Positions 16,652-25,062 of a DNA stretch of 35,871 nucleotides are shown here, piece by piece (the stretch's first letter is position 1; every line of letters starts with the position of its first letter). The translations under genes and the position numbers were made by a program. Source of the stretch: Mariprofundaceae bacterium. Lineage in GTDB: Bacteria; Pseudomonadota; Zetaproteobacteria; Mariprofundales; Mariprofundaceae. The stretch lies in NCBI GenBank assembly GCA_030950975.1, contig JAUZQL010000054.1, positions 1 to 35,871 of the forward strand. Direction: 5' to 3'. Below the pieces are notes generated by a model. The model did no database searches and was not told the DNA's origin. It saw only the letters and a program-made list of their open reading frames with translations.

Positions 16652-18158
16652 TATTTTACTCACCACACTCAATGCACGTTATGTTCATACATCGATTGGT
16701 TTACGTTATTTATTGGCGAATCTTCATGAGCTTCAAACACAAAGTGAGATCATGGAATTTACCATCAATGACCAAGTGCAAGATATTGCGGAACAATTGC
16801 TTGCAAAACAGCCCCGCATCATTGGTTTGGGTGTGTATATTTGGAATGCCCTTGAAATATCCGCATTGATTGAAACATTGAAAAAAGTTTCCCCTGAAAC
16901 CATCTTGGTACTCGGTGGTCCTGAAGTCAGTTATACACCCATACGTGTCAATATGGATGCTGCGGATGTCATCATTCAGGGTGAAGGTGAATGGGCTTTT
17001 TATGATGTGTGTAAAAAAATATTACTGGGTGATATGCCAGAAAATCGCATCATCAAAGCTGATGTCGTTCCTTTGGATAATCTTGTTTTACCTTATCGTT
17101 TTTACACCGATGAGGATGTAAAACACCGTTATATGTATGTGGAAGCATCACGGGGTTGCCCATTTGCATGTGAATTTTGTTTATCTTCGATGGATAATCG
17201 CGTGCGTAACTTATTCATTGATAAGCTTTTAGATGAGTTTGAAATGCTTTGGCAACGTGGGGTGCGAAGCTTTAAGTTTATTGATCGAACGTTTAATTTA
17301 AATCCTCGTATTTCCAATAAAATTTTGGATTTCTTTCTTGCCAAAAACGAGCCTTATTTTGCTCATTTTGAAGTCATTCCCGATCACTTTCCTGCAAGTA
17401 TCAAAGAACGTATTGGACAGTTTCCACCTGCTTCTTTGCAGTTGGAAATAGGTATTCAAACCTTAAACCCTGTGGTGGCTGAACGTGTGCATCGCAAGCT
17501 TAATCTTGAGAAAATTAAAGAAAATATCGCTTATTTATCTCATAAAACGAAAGCTCACATGCACCTTGATTTGATTGTCGGCTTACCGGGTGAAGATTTA
17601 AATAGCTTTGGTCAAGGCTTAAACCAACTCTGTGCGCTTACTGATGCGGAGATTCAAATTGGTATTTTGAAGAATCTATCAGGCACGAGTTTATCACGTC
17701 ATAATGAGGCGTGGGGCATGATTTATTCAGATAGGCCACCGTATGATATTTTGAAAAATAGTGTCTTATCCTTTGAGGATATTCAAAATATGAAACGCTT
17801 TGCACGCTTTTGGAATCTGTATCGCAACAGTGGGAATTTTAAAACATCGTTAGCTTATCTTTACGCTGATGATGATGTATTTATGGGATTTTTTAATTTT
17901 TCAACATGGGTTTACCAACAAACACAATCGACTTGGAAGATTTCATTAGAACGTTTGGCAAAACTGTTGTTTGATTATTTAAGCCAAGCAAAAAATATCT
18001 CTAAACCATTGATTGCGGATGCCTTATCGAATGATTTAATGAAACTTGAAGGGCGCGTGTTGCCGAATTTCTTAAAACCCTTTGTAGCGTATATTCCCAA
18101 AGTAAAACAGAAAAAAGTATCAGGGCACAGTAAACGCCAGCAAAGACATATTCTTTAA
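16644..18158 (+). CDS. B12-binding-domain radical SAM protein, DUF4080 type
   Basis: 504 residues. The N-terminal third is a Rossmann-like cobalamin-binding-type domain (IIGLGVYIWNALEIS, then LVLGGPEVSYTP), but I see no DxHxxG motif that would hold cobalamin by its lower ligand. The radical SAM core follows with the cluster motif C172-x3-C176-x2-C179 in SRGCPFACEFC and a later LDLIVGLPGED stretch. The C-terminal 150 residues match the DUF4080 pattern from memory. Expected to cleave S-adenosylmethionine with a [4Fe-4S] cluster; the substrate is unknown. It closes the gyrA-serS-ung unit and overlaps ung, so it is co-expressed with genes of DNA and tRNA metabolism, which does not prove a role. 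Confidence 0.88.
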   Translation: MTDILLTTLNARYVHTSIGLRYLLANLHELQTQSEIMEFTINDQVQDIAEQLLAKQPRIIGLGVYIWNALEISALIETLKKVSPETILVLGGPEVSYTPIRVNMDAADVIIQGEGEWAFYDVCKKILLGDMPENRIIKADVVPLDNLVLPYRFYTDEDVKHRYMYVEASRGCPFACEFCLSSMDNRVRNLFIDKLLDEFEMLWQRGVRSFKFIDRTFNLNPRISNKILDFFLAKNEPYFAHFEVIPDHFPASIKERIGQFPPASLQLEIGIQTLNPVVAERVHRKLNLEKIKENIAYLSHKTKAHMHLDLIVGLPGEDLNSFGQGLNQLCALTDAEIQIGILKNLSGTSLSRHNEAWGMIYSDRPPYDILKNSVLSFEDIQNMKRFARFWNLYRNSGNFKTSLAYLYADDDVFMGFFNFSTWVYQQTQSTWKISLERLAKLLFDYLSQAKNISKPLIADALSNDLMKLEGRVLPNFLKPFVAYIPKVKQKKVSGHSKRQQRHIL

Positions 18159-18200
18159 GTTTACAAACTGATATGAGGTACATCGTCATGTCAGAAATAG

Positions 18201-19523
18201 TTACAATAAAGCTTTCAAAAGACCTGCTGCTTTATGTTCAGTTTCAATCTTTTCTAATTGGGCATTCGAATCAGCCACAATACCTGCACCTGCTGCCCAC
18301 TGTAAATGATTGTTCTCGTGCCAAAAACTACGAATGATAATATTAAAATCGGCACTGCCATCCCAAGCAATATAGCCTAGACTTCCTGTATAAGGCCCAC
18401 GCGCTTGATGTTCCATCTCATGAATAATTTCCATGCAACGCACTTTGGGGCAGCCTGTAATGGTGCCTCCAGGAAACATGGCTTGAAATAAATCAATGAC
18501 ATCATATTGCTTATCAAGCTGACCCCGAATATTGGAAACAATGTGTTGCACGGTTGGATACTTCTCAACGCTCATCAACTCATTGACTTCGATACTTCCT
18601 GCTTCACAGACTCGCCCTAAATCATTTCGTTCTAAATCGACTAGCATAATATGTTCAGCCCGTTCTTTATCGGATAATAACAACTCATCATGCAAGGCTT
18701 GATCGGCATCGCCATGACTACGCTTACGTGTGCCAGCAATAGGGCGTGTTTCAGCTATACCTTCTTTGGATAAAGAGAATAAACGCTCAGGCGATGAAGA
18801 AATGAGTGTAAAATCATCGAGCTGAAAAAAACAAGAAAAGGGTGCCGAATTGACCTTTCTTAATTGCGCATATAAATCAAGCAATGAGCTTTTGGGAAAG
18901 CAACTTTGCCAAAAACGTGCAATATTGACTTGAAAGACATCACCTGATGCGATGTATTCTTTCACACGTTCCACAGCTTCAGGGTAATCACTTTTACCAT
19001 TTTCTTGTATCGAAATAGTGTCAGGAAGAGAGGGAGAAGCTAAAGCATTGAATGCCAATGATGTTTTATCAAGCATGCTTTCAAGCTCATCTAAGTGCGC
19101 TTCACTGATTGAGGATGCGAGATGTATTTTTTCATCTTCAGCTTGAAAACATAAGCTCCAATCAGGTTCATGCAAACACAACATACCCGTTGAAGATTTG
19201 CTTTTTGCTTGAGGTAAACGTTCCAATAAGGTTGATACTTCATACGACGCATAAACAAGATGCTGAATGGCAGGAAAATCAATGTTCTTCCGAGTTAGTT
19301 TTGATTTCCACGATGAAAAAAAGACTTCGGCATCAAGAGGGTTTTGTAACCATGTGGTACGACCCTTTTTAGAAACAATAAATTGATAACCACGACCTTT
19401 AGGATCTTCCAATATCGCCGCACATTGTTCAGAAAAAGAAAAGAACACTTCATGAGCATGAAGTGTTCTTTTAAGTGTTCGTGTAAAGAGTGAACGCTTA
19501 CTTTTTTGTGTTGAACTAGCCAA
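18201..19523 (-). CDS. pabB: Aminodeoxychorismate synthase component I (PabB-like)
   Basis: Chorismate-utilising enzyme that forms 4-amino-4-deoxychorismate for folate. 440 residues. The chorismate-binding domain (about 180-440) has SGDVFQVNIARFW, KVNSAPFSCFF (an NPAPF-like segment, PabB rather than TrpE), SSSPERLFS, RPIAGTRKR, MLVDLERNDLGRV and GGTITGCPKVRCMEII. Position 263 is Ala in PIAGT, where E. coli PabB has its reactive Lys. No PabC is fused. The only upstream in-frame start is a TTG at 19523 overlapping fabF by 8 bases; a GTG at 19448 is the alternative. A 34-base palindrome covers this part. PabB is preferred over a second TrpE because a trpE with its trpG is already present; about 80% sure. 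Confidence 0.82.
   Translation of the reverse strand: MASSTQKSKRSLFTRTLKRTLHAHEVFFSFSEQCAAILEDPKGRGYQFIVSKKGRTTWLQNPLDAEVFFSSWKSKLTRKNIDFPAIQHLVYASYEVSTLLERLPQAKSKSSTGMLCLHEPDWSLCFQAEDEKIHLASSISEAHLDELESMLDKTSLAFNALASPSLPDTISIQENGKSDYPEAVERVKEYIASGDVFQVNIARFWQSCFPKSSLLDLYAQLRKVNSAPFSCFFQLDDFTLISSSPERLFSLSKEGIAETRPIAGTRKRSHGDADQALHDELLLSDKERAEHIMLVDLERNDLGRVCEAGSIEVNELMSVEKYPTVQHIVSNIRGQLDKQYDVIDLFQAMFPGGTITGCPKVRCMEIIHEMEHQARGPYTGSLGYIAWDGSADFNIIIRSFWHENNHLQWAAGAGIVADSNAQLEKIETEHKAAGLLKALL
19439..19472 (-). terminator. 34-base palindrome with T-rich tail at the fabF-pabB junction
   Basis: Arms AAGAACACTTCATG and CATGAAGTGTTCTT (19441-19454, 19457-19470) are exact reverse complements around a 2-base centre, and two more A-T pairs extend them to 16. 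On the minus strand the 3' arm leads into TTTTCTTTTT. It lies 44-78 bases after the fabF stop but within the pabB frame. It may be an intrinsic terminator of the fab operon, an attenuator of pabB, or a protein-binding operator. Confidence 0.6.
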
Positions 19524-20760
19524 ATTTGCGAATAATCAAGGATGCATTGGTACCACCAAATCCAAAGGAGTTGGAAATAGCAACATCAATATTCACATCA
19601 CGCGCCGTATGTGGCACATAATCCAAGGGACACTTCGGATCTTGCTTGTCCAAATTGATCGTTGGAGGAACAATGCCATGTTGAATAGCTAAGACAGAAA
19701 ATGCAGCTTCAATACCACCTGTTGCGCCCAGTAAATGCCCTGTCATGGATTTAGTAGATGAGACCATCAATTTAGATGCGTGATTACCAAAGACCGACTG
19801 AATACCTTGTGTTTCACAAACATCACCACCCAATGTTGATGTTCCATGAGCATTGATATAATCAACATCTTCAGGATTCAAATGCGCACGTTTTAATGCA
19901 TTTTCCATGCACTTCGCACCACCTGAACCTTCTGGCGCTGGTGTGGTGATGTGATAAGCATCTGCGGACATACCATAGCCTACAATTTCAGCTAAAATAT
20001 TTGCGCCACGTGCTTCAGCAGAAGCTAACGATTCAAGCATTAACACACCTGAACCTTCACCCATAATAAAGCCATCCCGATCAACATCCCAAGGTCGACA
20101 TGCTTTTTCTGGGTCATCATTGCGTGTGGATAATGCACGTGCTGCGGAAAAACCACCTACAGCCAATTCACAAATACAAGCTTCTGAACCACCTGCAAAT
20201 ATCGCATCGGCATCGCCACGAACAATCATTTCATAAGCATCACCAATGGCATGTGTGCCTGTAGCACATGCACTTACAGGTGAAATATTAGGGCCTTTAG
20301 CACCCGTTAACATGGAGACCCATCCTGAAACCATATTGATAATGGTCATGGGAATAAAGAATGGTGATATTTTACGAGCGCCACCTTTTTCATAAGCACG
20401 CATGGTGCGCTCAATCGCAGGCATGCCACCAATACCAGAACCAATGACAACACCCACACGATCTTCATTTTTTTCATTGATTTCTAAACCCGATTGCTCC
20501 AATGCCATTTGAGCTGCGCCAACGGCATAATGAATAAATGTATCCATTTTTCGAGCATCTTTACGGTTTACAAAATCATTCACATCGAAGTCACGAACTT
20601 CACCTGCAATAGTACAAGCCATGCCTGCTGCTTCGGCATCAAAATGACTGATTCGTGAAATGCCAGATTTTCCTGAAATAAGATTATTCCAAGTTTTATC
20701 CGTACCTGTACCAAGTGGTGTAACCAGCCCGATACCCGTGACAACGACGCGGTTTGTCAT
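19516..20760 (-). CDS. fabF: 3-oxoacyl-[acyl-carrier-protein] synthase II
   Basis: Elongating beta-ketoacyl-ACP synthase of type II fatty-acid synthesis; condenses malonyl-ACP with acyl-ACP and in E. coli adjusts unsaturated chain length. 414 residues. The Cys-His-His triad is present: C165 in VSACATGTH, H305 in NAHGTST, H342 in MTGHLLGATGG. The loop after H305 reads GTSTLGGD instead of the common GTSTPLGD. The start is 2 bases after the acpP stop, the classic acpP-fabF pairing. Confidence 0.97.
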   Translation of the reverse strand: MTNRVVVTGIGLVTPLGTGTDKTWNNLISGKSGISRISHFDAEAAGMACTIAGEVRDFDVNDFVNRKDARKMDTFIHYAVGAAQMALEQSGLEINEKNEDRVGVVIGSGIGGMPAIERTMRAYEKGGARKISPFFIPMTIINMVSGWVSMLTGAKGPNISPVSACATGTHAIGDAYEMIVRGDADAIFAGGSEACICELAVGGFSAARALSTRNDDPEKACRPWDVDRDGFIMGEGSGVLMLESLASAEARGANILAEIVGYGMSADAYHITTPAPEGSGGAKCMENALKRAHLNPEDVDYINAHGTSTLGGDVCETQGIQSVFGNHASKLMVSSTKSMTGHLLGATGGIEAAFSVLAIQHGIVPPTINLDKQDPKCPLDYVPHTARDVNIDVAISNSFGFGGTNASLIIRKFG

Positions 20761-20762
20761 AA

Positions 20763-21002
20763 TTACTCAGCCTTTGCTGCTACGTAATCAATAGCGTTTT
20801 GAACGCTTTGAATTTTTTCTGCATCATCATCTGGAATTTCTACGCCAAACTCTTCTTCAAAAGCCATGACCAATTCAACTGTATCCAATGAATCTGCACC
20901 CAAATCATCAACAAATGATGAATCTGAATTGATCTCGCTCTCATCAACATTGAGTTGATCGGCAACAATTTTAATAATTTTACTTTCGATTTCTGCAGAC
21001 AT
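20763..21002 (-). CDS. acpP: Acyl carrier protein
   Basis: Small acidic carrier for growing acyl chains. 79 residues; the phosphopantetheine attachment serine is S38 in LGADSLDTVEL. The ribosome-binding site is strong (GGGAGGA, 6 bases before the ATG), fitting a very abundant protein. It has its own promoter and is separated from fabG by a terminator, so its level can exceed that of the upstream genes. Confidence 0.98.
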   Translation of the reverse strand: MSAEIESKIIKIVADQLNVDESEINSDSSFVDDLGADSLDTVELVMAFEEEFGVEIPDDDAEKIQSVQNAIDYVAAKAE

Positions 21003-21032
21003 ATTAGTCCTCCCTAACGAATTTAAATGCGG

Positions 21033-21061
21033 CTTCTAAACATGGCTTAAAAACCTGTCAA
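21033..21061 (-). promoter_or_regulatory. Sigma-70 promoter of acpP
   Basis: On the minus strand a consensus -35 TTGACA (21061-21056) is followed after 17 bases by TAGAAG (21038-21033, 4/6). A GC-rich CCGC follows the -10. It lies between the fabG terminator and the acpP ribosome-binding site. Confidence 0.7.
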
Positions 21062-21085
21062 GAAGCTTCCATGCATCTGTGCGAC

Positions 21086-21112
21086 AAAAAACTTTCATCC
21101 CACAGGATGAAA
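21086..21112 (-). terminator. Rho-independent terminator after fabG
   Basis: In the minus strand TTTCATCC-TGTG-GGATGAAA (21112-21093) makes a perfect 8-base-pair stem with a 4-base loop, followed after one base by six Ts (21091-21086). It starts 3 bases after the fabG stop. Partial read-through to acpP is likely. Confidence 0.72.
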
Positions 21113-21114
21113 TC

Positions 21115-21855
21115 CTACATATACATGCCACCATTGACATGTAAAACTTGTCCTGTGATATAGGATGCTGATTCACTTGCTAAGAAAACGGCAGTAGCAG
21201 CAATATCTTCAGGCTTTCCTAAGTGTCCTAAAGGAATCTTTTGCACCAATGCTGCATGCACATCATCGCTTAGTTTATCGGTCATATCCGTGGCAATAAA
21301 ACCTGGTGCGATGGCATTCACTGTGATGTTTCGTGAGCCGACTTCTTGTGCCAAAGAACGTGTCATGGCATCAATGCCACCTTTGGATGCACAATAATTT
21401 AATTGACCAGTGTTGCCTAATGAAGCGACAACGGACGAGATGTTAATGATGCGGCCACTGCGTGCCTTCATCATGGGTTTCAAGGCTGCTTGTGAAGCAT
21501 AAAACACGGATGATAAATTGGTATCTATCACAGCCTGCCAATCGTCAGTTTTCATACGCATGGCAAGTCCATCACGGGTAATACCTGCATTATTCACCAA
21601 GACATCCAATCTGCCCAAGTCTTTGACAACGCCCTGCACAAAGCTTTTAACAGCATCGGCATCGGTGACATTCACCACATGCCCCAAGACTTTACCACCA
21701 TGCGTTAATAATTTTTCAACAGCAGCTTGTACGGTTGCTTCACGTGTGGCGCAAATGGCTAAGTCATAACCTGCTTTTGCCAAGGATTCTGCCACTGCAA
21801 AGCCAATACCTCGACTCGCTCCAGTTACGATTGCAACGGGTTTGTTATCACTCAT
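21115..21855 (-). CDS. fabG: 3-oxoacyl-[acyl-carrier-protein] reductase
   Basis: NADPH-dependent reduction of beta-ketoacyl-ACP. 246 residues, short-chain dehydrogenase fold. Cofactor loop TGASRGIG (11-18), NNAG (88-91), catalytic S140 in NISSV, Y154 and K158 in YCASKGG. It ends in the usual HVNGGMYM. The ATG overlaps the fabD stop by 4 bases. Directly downstream is a terminator hairpin. Confidence 0.97.
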   Translation of the reverse strand: MSDNKPVAIVTGASRGIGFAVAESLAKAGYDLAICATREATVQAAVEKLLTHGGKVLGHVVNVTDADAVKSFVQGVVKDLGRLDVLVNNAGITRDGLAMRMKTDDWQAVIDTNLSSVFYASQAALKPMMKARSGRIINISSVVASLGNTGQLNYCASKGGIDAMTRSLAQEVGSRNITVNAIAPGFIATDMTDKLSDDVHAALVQKIPLGHLGKPEDIAATAVFLASESASYITGQVLHVNGGMYM

Positions 21856-22787
21856 GCTTTAACCGCCTTATCCATCATTTCAGGTGTTGATACCACCGCC
21901 ACTGATAATGTTTTATCAATGCGCCGTACCAAACCTGATAATACTTTTCCTGCGCCCATTTCTACAGCCGATGTTACGCCCAGTTTCGACATCGCTTGAA
22001 TGCTTTCCGTCCAACGCACAGGAGAAACAAGTTGTTCTACCAAAGCGGATTCAATATCGGCAACATCACTCAAAGAACAGGCTCTTGCATTGCTCCAAAC
22101 ATGACAGTTAGGACGATGCAATGTTAATTGGGATAATTTATCTTGTATGGCATCCGCAGCAGGCTGCATCAAAGGGGTATGGGATGGCGCACTTACTGCC
22201 AAAGGTAAAGCCCGTTTAGCACCTGCTTCTTTGGCTGCCAGCATCAATTTTTCTACAGCTAAAGCATGACCTGCAATCACCAATTGTCCGGGGCAATTAA
22301 AGTTTGCTGCCCAAACTTTTTGATCATCGGATGATACATCTGCACATAAATCAACCAGCGTTTGATCATCCAAACCAATAATAGCAGCCATTTTACCGAT
22401 ACCTTGAGGAACGGCAGATATCATGGCTTGCCCACGAAAGGAGACCAATTGAACGGCATCTGAGAAGTCAATCACATCAGCAGCCACTAAGGCTGAATAT
22501 TCACCTAAACTATGACCTGCCATATGAGCTGGCATATCACCACCACGCTCTTTCCATGCTCGAAACATGGCAATCGATGCGGTCAATAAAGCAGCTTGTG
22601 TATATTGGGTTTGATCCAGTTGCTGTTGTTCATCTTGAAGTACCAAGGCTTGCATATCATAAGCTAAAACATCGGAGGCTTCTTCAAAGGTTGTTTGAAC
22701 CACAGCTTCGTTGGCTAAAAAATCAGCCAACATGCCTTTGGATTGTGAACCCTGCCCTGGAAATAAAAATGCCAAAGATTGATTCAT
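21852..22787 (-). CDS. fabD: Malonyl-CoA:ACP transacylase
   Basis: Loads malonyl groups on ACP. 311 residues. FLFPGQGSQ at the N-terminus, the nucleophile S93 in GHSLGEYSAL, R118 in SFRGQAM and H203 in APSHTPLM make the known Ser-Arg-His set. It shares one base with the fabH stop and overlaps fabG by 4 bases, in the standard fabHDG order. Confidence 0.97.
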   Translation of the reverse strand: MNQSLAFLFPGQGSQSKGMLADFLANEAVVQTTFEEASDVLAYDMQALVLQDEQQQLDQTQYTQAALLTASIAMFRAWKERGGDMPAHMAGHSLGEYSALVAADVIDFSDAVQLVSFRGQAMISAVPQGIGKMAAIIGLDDQTLVDLCADVSSDDQKVWAANFNCPGQLVIAGHALAVEKLMLAAKEAGAKRALPLAVSAPSHTPLMQPAADAIQDKLSQLTLHRPNCHVWSNARACSLSDVADIESALVEQLVSPVRWTESIQAMSKLGVTSAVEMGAGKVLSGLVRRIDKTLSVAVVSTPEMMDKAVKA

Positions 22788-23788
22788 TATTTACTCCAAC
22801 GAATAAGATTTGCACCCCAAGCAAAGCCAGCAGCAAAAGCTTCGAGCAACAATATTTGTCCAGTTTGAATAGAACCTTGGCGATACAAATGATTCAATGC
22901 CAAGGGAACGCTGGCAGACGATGTGTTGGCATGTTCACCAACCGTAACCACCATATGTCCTGTTTTCATGTTCATTTTTTTAGCAGTGGCATTCAATATA
23001 CGAATATTGGCTTGGTGTGGTACCAACCAGTCCACATCTGATTTTTGTAGTCCATATTTATCTAAGACTTCGCCAACGACTTCGCCTAATTTATTTACGG
23101 CAACACGAAAGACTTCGTTGCCTTTCATCTCAATCGCTGCAACACCTGCCGCATCCATTGAGAAATCAATGGGTTTACCGGGTTCATGGCGCATATGTTG
23201 ATGTTTTGCCATCAATAATTGACGATAAGAACCATCACAGTGTAAAACAGAACCAATGATGCCACCTTGTTCTTCCCGACTTTCAAGCACCACAGCACCC
23301 GAGCCATCACCAAAAAGAACGCAGGTGTTTCGATCTTTCCAATCCACAATGCGTGACATGGATTCTGCACCAATCATCAACACACGTTTGAACATACCAC
23401 CACGTATCATGCCATCCGCTTGAGCGAGTCCATAAACAAAACCCGAACAGACAGCTTGAATATCCCAAGCTGGTAAATCTTTACCGCCCAATTTATATTG
23501 CACGACACTCGCCGTAGATGGGAAGACCATATCAGGTGTAGTTGTTGCAACGATTAAGGCATCCATATCATCAATGCTTAAACCTGCATCATCGAGCGCT
23601 TGTTTTGCCGCTTCAACAGCCAAATCAGAGGTTTGTTGGTCTTGAGCAATAATATGACGTTGGGTGATACCTGTGCGTTCACGAATCCAAGCATCGCTGG
23701 TATCAACCATCTTTGATAATGCTTGATTGGATAAAATACGTTCGGGAAGATAACCGCCCACGCCCACAATATGTGTTTGTAAACTCAT
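22787..23788 (-). CDS. fabH: 3-oxoacyl-[acyl-carrier-protein] synthase III
   Basis: Starts fatty-acid chains by condensing acetyl-CoA (or another short acyl-CoA) with malonyl-ACP. 333 residues. Catalytic C114 in QAVCSGFVYGL, H258 in VPHQANIRI and N288 in GEHANTS. The gene overlaps the plsX stop by 4 bases. Confidence 0.97.
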   Translation of the reverse strand: MSLQTHIVGVGGYLPERILSNQALSKMVDTSDAWIRERTGITQRHIIAQDQQTSDLAVEAAKQALDDAGLSIDDMDALIVATTTPDMVFPSTASVVQYKLGGKDLPAWDIQAVCSGFVYGLAQADGMIRGGMFKRVLMIGAESMSRIVDWKDRNTCVLFGDGSGAVVLESREEQGGIIGSVLHCDGSYRQLLMAKHQHMRHEPGKPIDFSMDAAGVAAIEMKGNEVFRVAVNKLGEVVGEVLDKYGLQKSDVDWLVPHQANIRILNATAKKMNMKTGHMVVTVGEHANTSSASVPLALNHLYRQGSIQTGQILLLEAFAAGFAWGANLIRWSK

Positions 23789-24816
23789 GTTACCTCCATG
23801 ACCTCATTCATTGTTTCAAGGGTTCGTTTTATTAAATCTGCTTCCACTTGACGAATCGCCACATCAATCGCACATGTGTAGGCATAAGCATCAGCGCCAC
23901 CATGACTTTTCACCACAACGCCGTTCAAACCAAGCAAAGGTGCGCCATTATGTTCACTTGGATTTAAGGTGTCTTTCACGCGAGTTAATGCTCCGCGTGC
24001 CAAAAGAGCACCTGTTTTAGCGACAATATTCGATGTTAATTCTTGTTTCACTTGCTTAAACATGAGTTTTGCCAAGCCTTCCATTGTTTTAAGTGCAACG
24101 TTACCTACAAAACCATCGCACACGACAACATCGACACGATCTGAAAATAAATCAGTGCCTTCAACATTGCCAATGAAATTTAATTTGGTTTCGCGTAAAC
24201 GTGTGGCGGCAACCTTGATGACATCGGTACCTTTGGCATCTTCTGAACCAATATTTAATAAACCAACACGGGGGCTTTTCATGTTTTCAGCGGCTTGCAA
24301 ATAACAACTACCCATGACGGCAAATTGAACCAAATGTTCTGAGGAAGAATCCACATTTGCACCAATATCAAGAAAGAATGTACTTCCACCATCGGCAGCA
24401 GGAATCATGGATGCAATGGCAGGTCGATCAATACCCGGTAAGGTTTTCAAAATAAACTTTGAAATCGCCATCAATGCGCCTGTATTACCTGCACTGACCA
24501 AAACATCCCAATCACCATCACGTACAGCTCTTGCAGCGACATGAATGGACGATTGTTTTTTGCGACGTAAGGCAACTGTTGGGGTGTCAGTCATGTGAAT
24601 CACATCAAGAGCAGGAACGATGGTAACAACATCACTCAAACCCTTGTCGGCTAAACATGGCGCTAACACTTCTTCTAAGCCACAAATTCCTAATTGAATA
24701 TTTGAATACTTTGTTTGTTTTTGTTTGGCATGCATCAAAGCCAAAGCGTCAATGACCATGGTTGGAGCATCATCTCCACCATGACCATCGACTAAGACGC
24801 GAATATTTTTAGACAT
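23785..24816 (-). CDS. plsX: Phosphate acyltransferase PlsX
   Basis: Converts acyl-ACP to acyl-phosphate for PlsY, the first phospholipid step. 343 residues. Recognised by DGHGGDDAP near the N-terminus, SAGNTGALM, NIGSEDAKG, a VVCDGFVGNVALK stretch and GLNGVVVKSHGGAD. Start choice: the frame could open at GTG 24822, but ATG 24816 has AGG 5-6 bases upstream and fits the usual protein start. It sits between rpmF and fabH as in many proteobacteria. Confidence 0.96.
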   Translation of the reverse strand: MSKNIRVLVDGHGGDDAPTMVIDALALMHAKQKQTKYSNIQLGICGLEEVLAPCLADKGLSDVVTIVPALDVIHMTDTPTVALRRKKQSSIHVAARAVRDGDWDVLVSAGNTGALMAISKFILKTLPGIDRPAIASMIPAADGGSTFFLDIGANVDSSSEHLVQFAVMGSCYLQAAENMKSPRVGLLNIGSEDAKGTDVIKVAATRLRETKLNFIGNVEGTDLFSDRVDVVVCDGFVGNVALKTMEGLAKLMFKQVKQELTSNIVAKTGALLARGALTRVKDTLNPSEHNGAPLLGLNGVVVKSHGGADAYAYTCAIDVAIRQVEADLIKRTLETMNEVMEVT

Positions 24817-24836
24817 ACTCACCTGTTCAATGGGTT

Positions 24837-25019
24837 TTATACTGCTGTACCTTCAATCACTTCACGACCTTTGTATTGACCGCAACTTTGGCATGCATGA
24901 TGTGGACGTACTGTTTCGCCACATTCAGGGCATTCAGACATTGCTGCCACAGTGATGCCATCGTGTGCGCGACGCATATTACGTTTAGACTTGCTTGTTT
25001 TTCTCTTTGGAACTGCCAT
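24837..25019 (-). CDS. rpmF: 50S ribosomal protein L32
   Basis: Zinc-ribbon protein of the large subunit. 60 residues, opening MAVPKRKTSKSKRNMRRAHD. Four Cys ligands are intact (C30, C33, C43, C46 in CPECG and CQSCG), the zinc-binding form. AGGAG lies 7-8 bases before the ATG. It follows the DUF177 gene, whose product is needed for 23S rRNA accumulation. Confidence 0.97.
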   Translation of the reverse strand: MAVPKRKTSKSKRNMRRAHDGITVAAMSECPECGETVRPHHACQSCGQYKGREVIEGTAV

Positions 25020-25036
25020 TTTATCACTCCTACTGA

Positions 25037-25061
25037 TAACAAGGGACTCACTCCCTAGTTA
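25037..25061 (-). promoter_or_regulatory. Hairpin between yceD and rpmF
   Basis: In the transcript TAAC-U-AGGGA, a 5-base loop, then UCCCU-U-GUUA fold into a stem of 5 and 4 pairs with one mismatch. It lies just after the yceD stop and before the rpmF ribosome-binding site and has no T run, so it looks like a processing or translation-control element rather than a terminator. Confidence 0.45.
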
Positions 25062-25062
25062 C

